Below are positions 24,927 to 33,940 of a stretch of DNA of 64,000 nucleotides, in pieces (the first letter of the stretch is position 1; each line of letters starts with the position of its first letter). This DNA is from Sulfitobacter sp. OXR-159 (GTDB lineage Bacteria; Pseudomonadota; Alphaproteobacteria; Rhodobacterales; Rhodobacteraceae). Below the pieces are notes generated by a model. It was not told where the DNA came from, made no database searches, and saw only the letters and a program-made list of their open reading frames with translations. The DNA is taken from NCBI RefSeq assembly GCF_034377145.1, contig NZ_CP139709.1, positions 1 through 64,000 of the forward strand, read 5' to 3'. A program made the position numbers and the translations under genes.

Positions 24927-25172
24927 TTAAATCTGCCTGAACCGAGCCAAGCTGGGCCCGTTCCGTTCCAGATGACGGGCTTCATCGGCAATGCTCTCTT
25001 TAGCTGATGCCATCCAAGCGGCGCGCTCGCGTTCAGCTCGGGATCTTGTGATGCCGGCGTCGATCCAGTCACGAACAATCTCAGCAATAGAATTGCCTGT
25101 GAGTTTCGATTCCAATTCGAGGGCAGCTTTGCGATCCTGACCAATGTCACGAATATTCAGGGGCGACGGCAT
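24927..25172 (-). CDS. ccdA: CcdA-like antitoxin
   Basis: The 81-residue product starts MPSPLNIRDIGQDRKAALEL and has a ribbon-helix-helix N-terminal part (LTGNSIAEIVRDWIDAGI) followed by a helical, charged C-terminal half (SIADEARHLERNGPS). The layout, and the decayed CcdB-like gene immediately downstream, identify it as CcdA-like. A longer start at 25226 is possible. It still has an intact frame, although its toxin is dead, so it may act only as a repressor or as a neutraliser of related toxins. Confidence 0.72.
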   Translation of the reverse strand: MPSPLNIRDIGQDRKAALELESKLTGNSIAEIVRDWIDAGITRSRAERERAAWMASAKESIADEARHLERNGPSLARFRQI

Positions 25173-25258
25173 AATAAAGCCACTTTCATGCAGAGTATTG
25201 CACATAACGATATCATAAGGCAGCACACTGCATGACCCAAGTCCGTTGATCGTGAAGC

Positions 25259-25280
25259 CCCTCGAAAATATCTTCGAGGG
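25259..25280. promoter_or_regulatory. Hairpin upstream of manC
   Basis: CCCTCGAA (25259-25266) pairs with TTCGAGGG (25273-25280) around a six-base loop. There is no T-rich tail. It lies about 90 bases before the manC start and could be a leader structure, an operator or part of a terminator. Confidence 0.4.
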
Positions 25281-25369
25281 ATCGCACTGGAAGTGTGACG
25301 ATGCCAGAACTATGGTCGGTGAGAGCTAACAAAAATGCCGTCCATTTTTTGACCCGCAAGGATATTTCT

Positions 25370-26815
25370 ATGCCTCATGTTGTTCACCCGATCCTCTTGG
25401 CTGGCGGCTCAGGAACGCGGCTTTGGCCACTATCGCGCAAGAGTTATCCAAAGCAGTTCGCAAAGCTGATGGGTGAGAGTAGCCTGTTCCAAGCGTCGGC
25501 GCAGCGGTTGAGCGGAGAGGGGTTTGCACCCCCCGTCATCCTGACGGGAGCTGACTTTCGTTTCGTTGTAACCGAACAGCTGGCGGCAGTTGAGATTGCC
25601 CCTGCGGGTATTCTGATCGAGCCTGAGGGGCGCAATACGGCACCAGCAATCTTGGCTGCGGCTTTAAGCCTAGAGAGCCGAGCCCCTGAGGCTTTGATGT
25701 TGGTTGCGCCGTCGGATCATGTGATCCCTGACGCGGCTGCCTTCCGGGCGGCAGTACAGGCCGCGACCTCTGCGGCGCAGGACGGTCAGCTTGTCACATT
25801 TGGTATCCGTCCTGACCGCGCAGAAACCGGCTATGGCTGGCTTGAGATGAGCCAGCCGAGCGTGGATTTCGAGGCTGTGCCGCAGCCTCTCAAAGGCTTT
25901 GTCGAAAAGCCGGATCTCGCCACGGCGGAAGCCATGTTGAGGGGAGGTCAGCACCTATGGAATGCTGGCATTTTCCTATTTTCTGTCAAAGCGATCATTG
26001 CCGCTTTCGAGGCGCACGCCCCTGAAATGTTGGCGCAGGTGCGTCTCTCAGTGGAACAGTCTGAGCAGGATCTTGGCTTCACGCGACTGGGTCCAGAGGC
26101 TTGGGCGCAAGTCGACGAGGATTCAATTGACTATGCGATTATGGAAAGAGCTGAGAACCTGACCGTGGTTCCCTACAGCGGCGCTTGGTCTGATTTGGGG
26201 GGCTGGGATGCCGTTTGGCGTGAGGCTGGTCCAGATGAGACGGGGGTGGTGGCATCGCAGTCGGCGACGGCGATTGATTGTCATGATACATTGCTACGAG
26301 CGGAGGATCCCCAACAACAGCTCGTTGGTATTGGGCTGAAGGACATTATTGCGGTGGCGATGCCTGATGCGGTTCTCGTGGCGCATAAAGACCGCGCTCA
26401 GGATGTTAAGAAAGCGGTGGCAGCATTGAAGGCTAAGGGGGCAACTCAGGCTGAAACACTGCCGCGGGACTACCGGCCGTGGGGCTGGTTTCAGAGCCTC
26501 GTGGTGGGCGGGCGTTTCCAGGTTAAAAAGATCTCGGTTCACCCAGGTGCCGCTCTAAGCCTGCAAAGCCACCATCATCGCTCAGAGCATTGGATCGTGG
26601 TGGAGGGTACCGCCAAGGTGACCATTGGAGATGAGGTTAAGCTCGTAAGCGAAAACCAATCTGTTTACATCCCGTTGGGCGCCAAGCATCGCATGGAAAA
26701 CCCCGGTAAGGTGCCGATGGTTTTGATCGAAGTGCAAACCGGCAGCTACTTAGGTGAGGATGACATCATTCGTTATGAGGATGTCTATGCGCGCGGGCAG
26801 GGGGCAAAGGGCTGA
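25370..26815 (+). CDS. manC: Mannose-1-phosphate guanylyltransferase / mannose-6-phosphate isomerase
   Basis: The 481-residue product is the fused type II enzyme that makes GDP-mannose for surface polysaccharide. The N-terminal nucleotidyltransferase domain has LLAGGSGTRLWPLSRKSYPK (pyrophosphorylase signature), VAPSDHVI and GFVEKPD. The C-terminal cupin domain, for isomerase activity, has KKISVHPGAALSLQSHHHRS and HWIVVEGTAKVT. AAGGAT precedes the ATG at 25370, which is where family members start; longer upstream starts are not supported. No GDP-mannose-using synthase is adjacent, but glycosyltransferases lie at 40-44 and 55-60 kb. Confidence 0.95.
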   Translation: MPHVVHPILLAGGSGTRLWPLSRKSYPKQFAKLMGESSLFQASAQRLSGEGFAPPVILTGADFRFVVTEQLAAVEIAPAGILIEPEGRNTAPAILAAALSLESRAPEALMLVAPSDHVIPDAAAFRAAVQAATSAAQDGQLVTFGIRPDRAETGYGWLEMSQPSVDFEAVPQPLKGFVEKPDLATAEAMLRGGQHLWNAGIFLFSVKAIIAAFEAHAPEMLAQVRLSVEQSEQDLGFTRLGPEAWAQVDEDSIDYAIMERAENLTVVPYSGAWSDLGGWDAVWREAGPDETGVVASQSATAIDCHDTLLRAEDPQQQLVGIGLKDIIAVAMPDAVLVAHKDRAQDVKKAVAALKAKGATQAETLPRDYRPWGWFQSLVVGGRFQVKKISVHPGAALSLQSHHHRSEHWIVVEGTAKVTIGDEVKLVSENQSVYIPLGAKHRMENPGKVPMVLIEVQTGSYLGEDDIIRYEDVYARGQGAKG

Positions 26816-27005
26816 GGCAGTCTGATCGATAGAACTTGCTAGATGATGTTGGCGAGGAGTGTCGTTGAAGGCCGCCTCTAAGTTTTTGAGGCTGAGTTTC
26901 AAAGAACGTCCCTCCTTGTCCAATCGGATGACTTTACTGAGATCAGACTAGGGGCTATGAGTTGAACTCTTTTACCTTGGAGGGGTTCCCGTGGTTCGAA
27001 CAATT

Positions 27006-27203
27006 TTAGTTAGCAAGTACATCCAAGTGCAGGGCGCCTTCGTCCAGGCCTTGAAAAATGGCAACATTATTGTGTGTACCGGAAACGGTCAGTTCGAAGG
27101 TCGACCCATCTGACCTGATACTTCTGGCATCACATGTAGTGTTTGCAATCACCAAGCATACCGATGTGGCCGCAAGGCCGCATCTCATCAGTCTCGGGAT
27201 CAT
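27006..27203 (-). CDS. Small secreted protein, possibly curlin-like
   Basis: The 65-residue product has a likely signal peptide (MIPRLMRCGLAATSVCLVIA) and then TFELTVSGTHNNVAIFQG, which resembles one curlin-type repeat (x-G-x-x-N-x-A-x-x-Q-G). AAGGAG lies 15 bases before the ATG, rather far; another ATG closer to it is out of frame. No other curli genes are seen. Tentative. Confidence 0.35.
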   Translation of the reverse strand: MIPRLMRCGLAATSVCLVIANTTCDARSIRSDGSTFELTVSGTHNNVAIFQGLDEGALHLDVLAN

Positions 27204-27503
27204 ACATCATTGGAATTTCTCCTTTTTTGTAGGAAGTGCAGGCTGAAAGTAGGAGTATGGCTGCGAGAGCAATATACTTCATTTGTTCATTTCTTTAGGT
27301 AGTTGTTAGGAGTGCTCATTTTTTACATGAGCCTAATATACAAGTTTATTTTTTCAGGAGCCAAGGGGCAACTGAACGCCGGAGTTGGGCGCGTGCGGGC
27401 ATAGGCTTGCAGTTTGTTAGAAAAACGCTTCGTCATGTTCTTCTCAGCCCGCTCTGATCATTTCGAAGAATCTAGGAACGATAGAGTGCCAAAGCATAGA
27501 GAG

Positions 27504-27680
27504 ATGACACTTGGGGAGGATCCGTTGGATCCAGAAGTGCTATCAGAGGTGCTGGGCTCTCTGGAGGATATGAAGATAGGGGACATCTCCTGCGCTCCGC
27601 GTTTGACTGGCTGTATTATGTCCGATGCAGCACTCGTAATACGGGCGCTTGCAGATAAGGCGGATGTTCTCATCGAATAA
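27504..27680 (+). CDS. Small hypothetical protein
   Basis: A 58-residue acidic product starts MTLGEDPLDPEVLSEVLGSL. An AGAGAG stretch lies just before the ATG, and the frame extends upstream to other possible starts. No family is recognised. It may be real because it precedes two better supported small genes in the same orientation. Confidence 0.3.
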   Translation: MTLGEDPLDPEVLSEVLGSLEDMKIGDISCAPRLTGCIMSDAALVIRALADKADVLIE

Positions 27681-27752
27681 GGGCGCGAAGGAGGGGGCGT
27701 TCTGACGTCGAGGAGCCGGCTGTTCTCGCGAAGGTGGCTTTTAAAGCTGGTT

Positions 27753-27989
27753 GTGGGTAAGTATCCTATATTATGCTTTCTATTACTCTTTTTTAACAAT
27801 TGCCTAGCTTTGGGGAAGAAGGTGGCCCGGCTAACTTGGAAAGAAACTGATCGAACTCGGGGGGCAAAGACCTGGCTGTTGAGGCCCCTTTGCTGGATTT
27901 TGGGGCATGGCTTTTATCAGGCGGATGGCGAAAGCTGGGTGGATGCCACGCTAATTTGCCCAAGATGTGGGCAGAAGCATTCCCGGTAA
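27753..27989 (+). CDS. Small protein with a C-terminal zinc-ribbon-like half
   Basis: The 78-residue product has a hydrophobic N-terminus (ILCFLLLFFNNCLAL) and a C-terminal part LLRPLCWILGHGFYQADGE with a terminal CPRCGQKH motif. This recalls small phage-type proteins with one Cys-x2-Cys pair near the end. The start is GTG with a weak ribosome binding site. It ends nine bases before the next gene, which suggests co-transcription. Confidence 0.45.
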   Translation: MGKYPILCFLLLFFNNCLALGKKVARLTWKETDRTRGAKTWLLRPLCWILGHGFYQADGESWVDATLICPRCGQKHSR

Positions 27990-27998
27990 GGAGGCCTT

Positions 27999-28481
27999 GT
28001 GCGAGTATACCTCGCTTCTCTTCAGCAGTGTATAGACGCCAAGATTTGGCCGGCTGCTGTGTGCCTTGCCCTTACTCTTCCGGAGATGGCTGGAGCGGTT
28101 GAAAGCCCCGAACTCGAGGCGCGACAAAGTTATGCCAAGTGGTTTGATCAATGGATTGGTAAGAAGTACCGCACGAGCCTCCTGTCGGGGACGCGTAGGT
28201 TTCTTTCGGGGTCTGAGTGCTATGCGCTAAAATGCGCTGTGCTCTATCAAGATGTTGACGCTCGAGCTGCTTTGCCGGATGACCGTGGCTACATTCTCAA
28301 CCGCTATAATTTTACATCAAAGCCAGAAGACCATTGTATCCATAAGGGCGGGGTGCTTCAGTTGGCTATGGGCAGCTTCTGCCAAGATGTCCTAGCAGGG
28401 TGCGAAGCGTGGCTCAGCACTGCTGAAAATAATCCGCGTAAAGTGGCGCGGCTGAAGACGCGGCTCGGCATCATCGGCTAA
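27999..28481 (+). CDS. Hypothetical protein, 160 residues
   Basis: AAGGAGG precedes the GTG start, so expression is well supported. The product starts MRVYLASLQQCIDAKIWPAA and is mainly helical. It contains a SYAKWFDQWIGKKYRTSLLSG stretch and several Cys and His residues (SECYALKCAVLYQD, then EDHCIHKGGV). I do not recognise a family. No signal peptide or membrane segment is clear. Confidence 0.65.
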   Translation: MRVYLASLQQCIDAKIWPAAVCLALTLPEMAGAVESPELEARQSYAKWFDQWIGKKYRTSLLSGTRRFLSGSECYALKCAVLYQDVDARAALPDDRGYILNRYNFTSKPEDHCIHKGGVLQLAMGSFCQDVLAGCEAWLSTAENNPRKVARLKTRLGIIG

Positions 28482-28724
28482 CCTCAAGCCTGCCTCGCCG
28501 GCACATGGGTCTGTGAGTGGGCGTTCAATTTTGCTCTCTCCCCCTCCTAGAGGGGATAATCGGCGTCCATCAATCCTTCTTAATGCTTATAAGGTGCCGC
28601 AGTTATCGGGAGTTGAAATGGGGTCCAGTTCACACCACGGACATGAGTGCTTAGCGCCCGTGAAATAAATCATGCTTGTTCATCAACTGTTTGGTAAAGC
28701 AGATCATAGGGCAGGGAGTTTTCG

Positions 28725-30527
28725 ATGAGCATTTTGGTAGCGCTTTCGGTCGTTCTGACAGGGATCAATGGTCTGTTCGGCGCAGCAGCTCCTCTCCCGT
28801 CTGTCACTCAGCATGCGGTTGTTTTGCAATCCTCGGAGACCAAGCCGCTGCTACGGAGCGCGCCTCAAGTCCCGCGCGTCCTTCTGGCTGCAAGTGAAGA
28901 TGAAGCCGTCGCCCAGGACACCTTCAAAATGGGTATTGGTCTGGCATCGGTTGCCGATTGGAGTGCCCAACAACCCTTTCTCGACGTTATGAAAACAGCG
29001 CGTCCTTGGCTGGGTCACTTGCCAGGCCAATTTGGTGGAATGGAGTACGAAGAACTCCTCGGAAAGGGTGTGCTTGATGGCGATGGCTGGCCTCTTTGGG
29101 TGCCTTCCGAGTTGGGCGGCATTGGCACCGTCATCCTGACGGACATGCCCGCAGGGGCCAAATCCCTTCGCGGTAGGTATCGTTTGGCGTTTGATGGAGC
29201 GGGCATCATCGAGGTCAGGGGTCGCGCCGAGCGCGTTCACTATGGAAAGGGGGTCATCACATTCGACTATGAACCCGGCCCCGGACTGGTGGATATTCGC
29301 ATACAGCAGACCGATCCAGCTGACCCGGTACGCAACATTACGGTGATTAAGGAAGAACACCTTGCTGCATATGCAGCTGGCAGCCGCTTTAACCCCTATT
29401 GGATAGATCGCATTCGCGATTTCAAGGGGCTGCGGTTTATGGATTGGATGGAAACGAACCACGCGACGCTATCTGAGTGGCACGCACGCCCAAAGCCGGA
29501 TGATTTCACCTATGCCCAGAAGGGTGTTCCGGTCGAAATTCAGGTCGCTTTGGCCAATGAGCTGTCAATTGACCCTTGGTTTAATGTCCCGCATTTGGCT
29601 GACGATGCTTTTGTGCGTGCCTTTGCCGAATATGTAAAAGATAATCTTGATCCCAATCTCAAGGCTTATGTCGAGTTTTCCAATGAGGTTTGGAACTGGC
29701 AGTTTTCCCAAGCCCGATGGGCTGATGAGCAAGCCTTAGCGCGGTGGGGTCAGAAAGACGCTTGGGTGCAATATTACGCACTACGTGCCACTCAAGTGGC
29801 TCAAATCTGGTCCGAGGTATTTGCAAATGAGGCAGCGGAGCGGCTCGTTAATGTGATTTCAACCCAAACGGGGTGGATCGGCTTGGAGCAGGATATCTTG
29901 AATGCGCCGCTTTGGCAGGCAGAGAACCCTGGCGCTCCGATCCCGGCGGAAGCATTCGACGCCTATGCCGTGACAGGCTACTTGGGCGGGGTTTTGGGCA
30001 TGGCTGAGTATGAATCTTTAGTGCAAACTTGGCTCAGTGAGAGCTTGGAGCAGGCAAAGGTTGAAGCCGACGCCGCCGGGCTCCGCGGCGAAGCGGCAGA
30101 TAAATACATAGTCGAGCACCGCTATGACCGCGCAAGTACACTGGCCGCTCGGGATCTGATGGACGGGTCGCTAAGCGGCACATCTGGAGCGCTCTTTGAT
30201 CTGACGGAACGTATTTGGCCGTACCATGCAGAGGTTGCCCGCACCCACGGTCTTGATCTTATCGTTTATGAGGGGGGTACTCATATTGTCGGCATTGGAC
30301 CGCAGGTAGATAATGCTGAATTGACCGCCTTTATGCAGCATTTCAACTACTCGCCTGAGATGGGTCGTATCTACAAATTGTTGTTGAGGGCATGGGGTGA
30401 TTTGGGCGGGGGCCTGTTTGCTGCTTATACTGATGTCTATGCGCCGACCAAGTGGGGCAGTTGGGGGGGATTACGTCATCTGGATGATCATAACCCTCGA
30501 TGGGATGCCTTAATCTCATTTCAGTGA
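28725..30527 (+). CDS. Secreted glycoside-hydrolase-like protein (clan GH-A type active site)
   Basis: The 600-residue product starts with a hydrophobic signal segment (MSILVALSVVLTGINGLFGA). An N-terminal beta-rich region (about 60-210) precedes a TIM-barrel-like part with RFMDWMETNHATLSEW, then AYVEFSNEVWNWQFSQARW, where the Glu before Val-Trp-Asn sits where clan GH-A enzymes carry the acid/base residue, and DLIVYEGGTHIVG, where the Glu would be the nucleophile. AGGGAG precedes the ATG. Similar secreted proteins occur near polysaccharide genes in alphaproteobacteria. Its substrate is unknown; trimming or release of an exopolysaccharide is a reasonable guess. Confidence 0.7.
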   Translation: MSILVALSVVLTGINGLFGAAAPLPSVTQHAVVLQSSETKPLLRSAPQVPRVLLAASEDEAVAQDTFKMGIGLASVADWSAQQPFLDVMKTARPWLGHLPGQFGGMEYEELLGKGVLDGDGWPLWVPSELGGIGTVILTDMPAGAKSLRGRYRLAFDGAGIIEVRGRAERVHYGKGVITFDYEPGPGLVDIRIQQTDPADPVRNITVIKEEHLAAYAAGSRFNPYWIDRIRDFKGLRFMDWMETNHATLSEWHARPKPDDFTYAQKGVPVEIQVALANELSIDPWFNVPHLADDAFVRAFAEYVKDNLDPNLKAYVEFSNEVWNWQFSQARWADEQALARWGQKDAWVQYYALRATQVAQIWSEVFANEAAERLVNVISTQTGWIGLEQDILNAPLWQAENPGAPIPAEAFDAYAVTGYLGGVLGMAEYESLVQTWLSESLEQAKVEADAAGLRGEAADKYIVEHRYDRASTLAARDLMDGSLSGTSGALFDLTERIWPYHAEVARTHGLDLIVYEGGTHIVGIGPQVDNAELTAFMQHFNYSPEMGRIYKLLLRAWGDLGGGLFAAYTDVYAPTKWGSWGGLRHLDDHNPRWDALISFQ

Positions 30528-31081
30528 GACCGCAGCGCGTGGCATGTGGCCAAACACACCCGCAGAGTTTTGTGATCTGGCGAAGACACCAGAGAATGGA
30601 CCCACCGGTCGCTTTTTGGCGGCTCCCCGCCGGCCCACGGGCATGACGTTCTTTTGGGGGTGTTGTTCGACCCTTTGGCCGCGCATAGGTACGCCGGTGT
30701 CCTTGGGGGCACGGGACGATAGGCGTGGTCATGATTGCTTCTTTGGGATTTTATTTTGTGACGCTGTCTCTAGTGGCTTGTCTTGGGCTGGCGCTGGCAT
30801 TGTTTTTGGGCGCAGGTCCGCGATGAACTACTGCGGCCCTCAAGAGCCACAGAGCATCGCTCTGAGCATTTTGAGAAACGAGGCGCTAACCCTTTGCCTT
30901 GGGATGACTTTAGCCTTTGACCTGGCCGCCTTTTAGGTCTGTAGTAACGAACCCGCCCGCGTCTTGATGCCGTCCTCCGGCGCTTCATGAAGGGCGCGAA
31001 CGATACCAAAGGCACGACCAGGAGTTACACCTCTCCTAGGACGGGACCCATCTCAGGTCGTGCAATAAGAATGCCACTCGC
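30528..31081. other. Gap of 554 bases; one possible tiny membrane peptide
   Basis: A plus-strand frame at 30731-30826 encodes 31 residues (MIASLGFYFVTLSLVACLGL and on), almost entirely hydrophobic, with a weak ribosome binding site. It may be a single-pass membrane peptide or chance. Nothing else is supported. Confidence 0.3.
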
Positions 31082-31570
31082 CTAAAAACTATGGTGATAG
31101 CGGATCGCTAAAGTTTCTGAACCGGGGTTCGGACTTTTGAGGCGGGCGTTGGATTTGTGATCCAATGCGAGTGATACGCGGCTGGTATCATCCAGTTCGT
31201 ACCCCAATCCGATTAGCGTCCGGAACTGCATGTTTCCATTGAGGGGCGTCCCATCGGAGCCTTTGGTGTATAGCCCGGGCATAAAGCTACCTTCAATGAA
31301 CCACGGGCTATCCTTGAAGTGCCATTGAGCAGACAAGCCCGTGCCTATGAATATATCGCCATCGTGGTCGACTTGGGCCGCGACAGCAAAAGAGTAATCG
31401 GCATAGCGCCCCTCGAAGAAGGGCGCGGAGTGATACTCTGCGACAATGGCAGTTGCAGAGGTTTCAGTATGCTTGAGTACATCATCTACGCCGACGCCAA
31501 GCACCACCTCACCACAAAATGCTGCAGAAGTCGAAAACATAAAACATAGAGTGGGCGTTAATTGCTTCAT
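31082..31570 (-). CDS. PagL-like lipid A 3-O-deacylase (acyloxyacyl hydrolase family)
   Basis: The 162-residue product from the ATG at 31570 has a signal peptide (MKQLTPTLCFMFSTSAAFCG) and a beta-barrel-like body of short alternating strands. It ends with ALDHKSNARLKSPNPGSETL and AIRYHHSF. The His-x-Ser-Asn motif followed by P-N-x-G-x-E matches the catalytic region of PagL, and the protein ends in an aromatic residue as outer-membrane barrels do. It would trim lipid A in the outer membrane. The longer start at 31645 would place the signal peptide internally and is not preferred. Confidence 0.75.
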   Translation of the reverse strand: MKQLTPTLCFMFSTSAAFCGEVVLGVGVDDVLKHTETSATAIVAEYHSAPFFEGRYADYSFAVAAQVDHDGDIFIGTGLSAQWHFKDSPWFIEGSFMPGLYTKGSDGTPLNGNMQFRTLIGLGYELDDTSRVSLALDHKSNARLKSPNPGSETLAIRYHHSF

Positions 31571-31645
31571 ATTAGACCTTGGTAGGGAGTGAGGGATGCA
31601 GAGATCAGGTACGGGTAAATGTCTGTATGATACAGATAGCGCCAC

Positions 31646-32108
31646 CTCATTTGCGTAAGGACAGAGCGCGCGTTGTTTGTATGTGACACTTCATGCTGAA
31701 GGCAAAGTGGTCCAGGGCCCCGATCGTTGCACCTTAGAGGTTTCGGTTGGGGCGTTCATGGCTAGGTCGTCCACCGCCAAAAGACGCATGGTATCAAGGC
31801 TTTAAGTTGGTCTGTGCGCAAGATTTTGGCATTTTAACTAGCATGATGTAAGTCTGTAAATACATCAGAAGCAGGCGGGCCTCACCTAATGGGCCCGCCT
31901 GTATAGAAGGTGTGAAGGCTTTATACCGCATGGTCCGCCGTCCGGATGCCTCAAGGCTGGCCCTGTCCAACGCAGAGGTGTTGTAATCACGGATCAAAAA
32001 CTGAACGACTTTGACAGCGTCACTGGCTAGAGCCGGACGTAACCTCTAAAGGCGGTCTGACGGTAGCTCGGTCTTTGCCGGAAATTCGGTTCCACGCTTT
32101 TGAGGAGC
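31646..32108. other. Gap with a strong hairpin
   Basis: No supported gene. A perfect 10-base stem, CAGGCGGGCC (31872-31881) with GGCCCGCCTG (31892-31901), is present around a ten-base loop. It lacks a T tract, so it is not a classic terminator. Confidence 0.4.
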
Positions 32109-32315
32109 TCAATCAGTAACATCACTCGGGATTTTGATGTTGCGACCCGCCGCCCCCGCAATGTAGGCGTCATGAATGGTTTGGGAAATCATCGGATCGA
32201 TGGCCCCATACTCCGTCATTAGCTCTTGTATATCTTTATATGATAAATCAGAAAATCGACGTTTATTCAGTCGGTTATATCCATCGACAAAGTCGCTCAA
32301 ACAATATTCGGCCAT
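32109..32315 (-). CDS. Small hypothetical protein
   Basis: The 68-residue product starts MAEYCLSDFVDGYNRLNKRR and includes LSYKDIQELMTEYGAID. GGGAGGGGGAAG precedes the ATG, which supports expression. It appears helical and soluble. No family recognised. Confidence 0.5.
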   Translation of the reverse strand: MAEYCLSDFVDGYNRLNKRRFSDLSYKDIQELMTEYGAIDPMISQTIHDAYIAGAAGRNIKIPSDVTD

Positions 32316-32527
32316 CTTCCCCCTCCCACAGGTTTAAAGCAGCATATAGAATTTCGCTGGAAAGCATAAGCCATTCGAACGTGAAGGTGATGGGTGGTGT
32401 GGGACAGGCGTGCTCGCAGGGGGCGAGACGCTAGTGGATGGATAGGGGCAGAAGCAAAGGAAGCGATCTATCACACCTCATTAGGCATTGTGTTAGCAGA
32501 TGATCGTGTCACGAGGATTGCTAGCGG

Positions 32528-32731
32528 TTACTCGAGCCCTAAGAAGAGCGGCATAGCGGCCATCACGTAGTTTTGCTGTGGCGCCAAGAGCGTTTCCTTT
32601 GCAGCAGGACCTATGTTGTCATTGTGATGTGTCGCGATGCCTAAAAAATGTGCGACTAGGTCCAATGCGAACAGGTCATTGTTGCTTTCTATTGTCACGG
32701 TCGGATCGCCACAAACAACGGATACTCTCAT
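32528..32731 (-). CDS. Possible small hypothetical protein
   Basis: A 67-residue frame starts MRVSVVCGDPTVTIESNND with TTGGAG five bases upstream. No family is recognised, and the frame may be spurious. Confidence 0.3.
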   Translation of the reverse strand: MRVSVVCGDPTVTIESNNDLFALDLVAHFLGIATHHNDNIGPAAKETLLAPQQNYVMAAMPLFLGLE

Positions 32732-32734
32732 CAC

Positions 32735-33151
32735 AACTCCAAGTTTGCCGAAGCATTACGATTTGATCCCGTTGTCATCCAGAATTGGGTTCGCATGTAG
32801 GCGAGCTTGTGAAATATTCCTCTAAAATCAGGCACTTTTGCCCCTGTAGCGTCACATTTCCACTTGTCGGCTGGGGAGGACCTAGTGTCTCTATGTAGAG
32901 GGGTGGCCATGCTTAAACATTTTAGAAGACTGCTTCTGTTGCAGACGCTCGACCAATCGACGATTCTTTTAGCTCAGTGCGGGCAAGGGCACGTTGGCTA
33001 TGATCAAACAGCAGGCGCAAAATTGGAACACTTTACCACAAATATGGGCATTTCTAAGTAAACCTTGAAGTGTCAGCTTCATCGCATAAGGTGTTGTTAG
33101 TAAGGAGCCTTTTAAAAAGACGCTCCAGGGCAGCTTCGGAGACTTCACAGT
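32735..33151. other. Gap upstream of the methyltransferase gene
   Basis: No supported gene. Short frames on the plus strand lack family signals. The right end holds the ribosome binding site (GGAG) of the methyltransferase, and the promoter of the 33-34.6 kb gene pair is expected here. Confidence 0.35.
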
Positions 33152-33916
33152 ATGTCGCTCAATACCAATGCGGACGTCGCATCTCCGAATGTTGGCGAAC
33201 TTTCACGATCGGATCAGCCAGGGCCCACCGATTGGACCGCTTATTCATCGGCATATGACCTTCTTTCGATGCATAACCCCGCATATAAGGCGCTTATGCA
33301 GGATTTCGCCGCATTTCTTGCAACAATAGAGACGCCGCGGCGGGTCTATGACATTGGCGGCGGTACGGGCAACTATACAGAAATTGCAGCACGCGCCTGT
33401 CCTGATAGTGAAATACATCTTGTAGAACCTGATGCGGCGATGATCCGATCCGCGCGGACCAAGCTGTCAGCACATGGCAATATCAACTTTCACAATCTCG
33501 CACTGGAAGACGTCAAGGGCACAGATACCTGCGACCTCGTGGTCTGCGTTCATGCTCTTTACGCGATGCCAGAGCAAGTGCAGCGGCTTGATGACCTTCA
33601 TCGCTTGCTGAGACCAGGCGGCTACCTTTATCTCATTGACCTTGGTCGGCGCATGGACGTCGCGGACTGGCGCAAATATCTGTTTTCAGAGCTTAGAAAG
33701 AAGCACGGACTTGCTGGTGCTCTGCGAATTTTCTGGCAAGGGCGTGAGGTGGCGAAACAAAATAAAGCTATCTGTGAAGCGCAAAAAAGTGGCGCTTATT
33801 GGACGCACACTCCAGGAGAGCTTGCATCGGCAACGAGCAACGCCGGTTTTGAAGTGATTAGCCAAAAGACCGTATATCGTGGCTATAGCGACCTTCTCGT
33901 ATGCCGCGCAAAATAA
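33152..33916 (+). CDS. Class I SAM-dependent methyltransferase
   Basis: The 254-residue product has the class I fold. The SAM-binding motif I is RVYDIGGGTGNYTEIAA, followed by the acidic end of strand 2 in IHLVEPDAAMI, then CDLVVCVHALYAM and LLRPGGYLYLIDLGR. The sequence does not reveal the acceptor. It is followed after 24 bases by a FeeM-like N-acyl amino acid synthase gene, so a small acylated molecule is a plausible substrate. No signal peptide; cytoplasmic. Confidence 0.85.
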   Translation: MSLNTNADVASPNVGELSRSDQPGPTDWTAYSSAYDLLSMHNPAYKALMQDFAAFLATIETPRRVYDIGGGTGNYTEIAARACPDSEIHLVEPDAAMIRSARTKLSAHGNINFHNLALEDVKGTDTCDLVVCVHALYAMPEQVQRLDDLHRLLRPGGYLYLIDLGRRMDVADWRKYLFSELRKKHGLAGALRIFWQGREVAKQNKAICEAQKSGAYWTHTPGELASATSNAGFEVISQKTVYRGYSDLLVCRAK

Positions 33917-33940
33917 TAATTTAAGAGCAGAGGCAGAGAG

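Noticed and set aside
33070..33258. Small plus-strand frame just before and over the methyltransferase start
   Set aside because: It overlaps the start of the methyltransferase in another frame and lacks any signal of its own.
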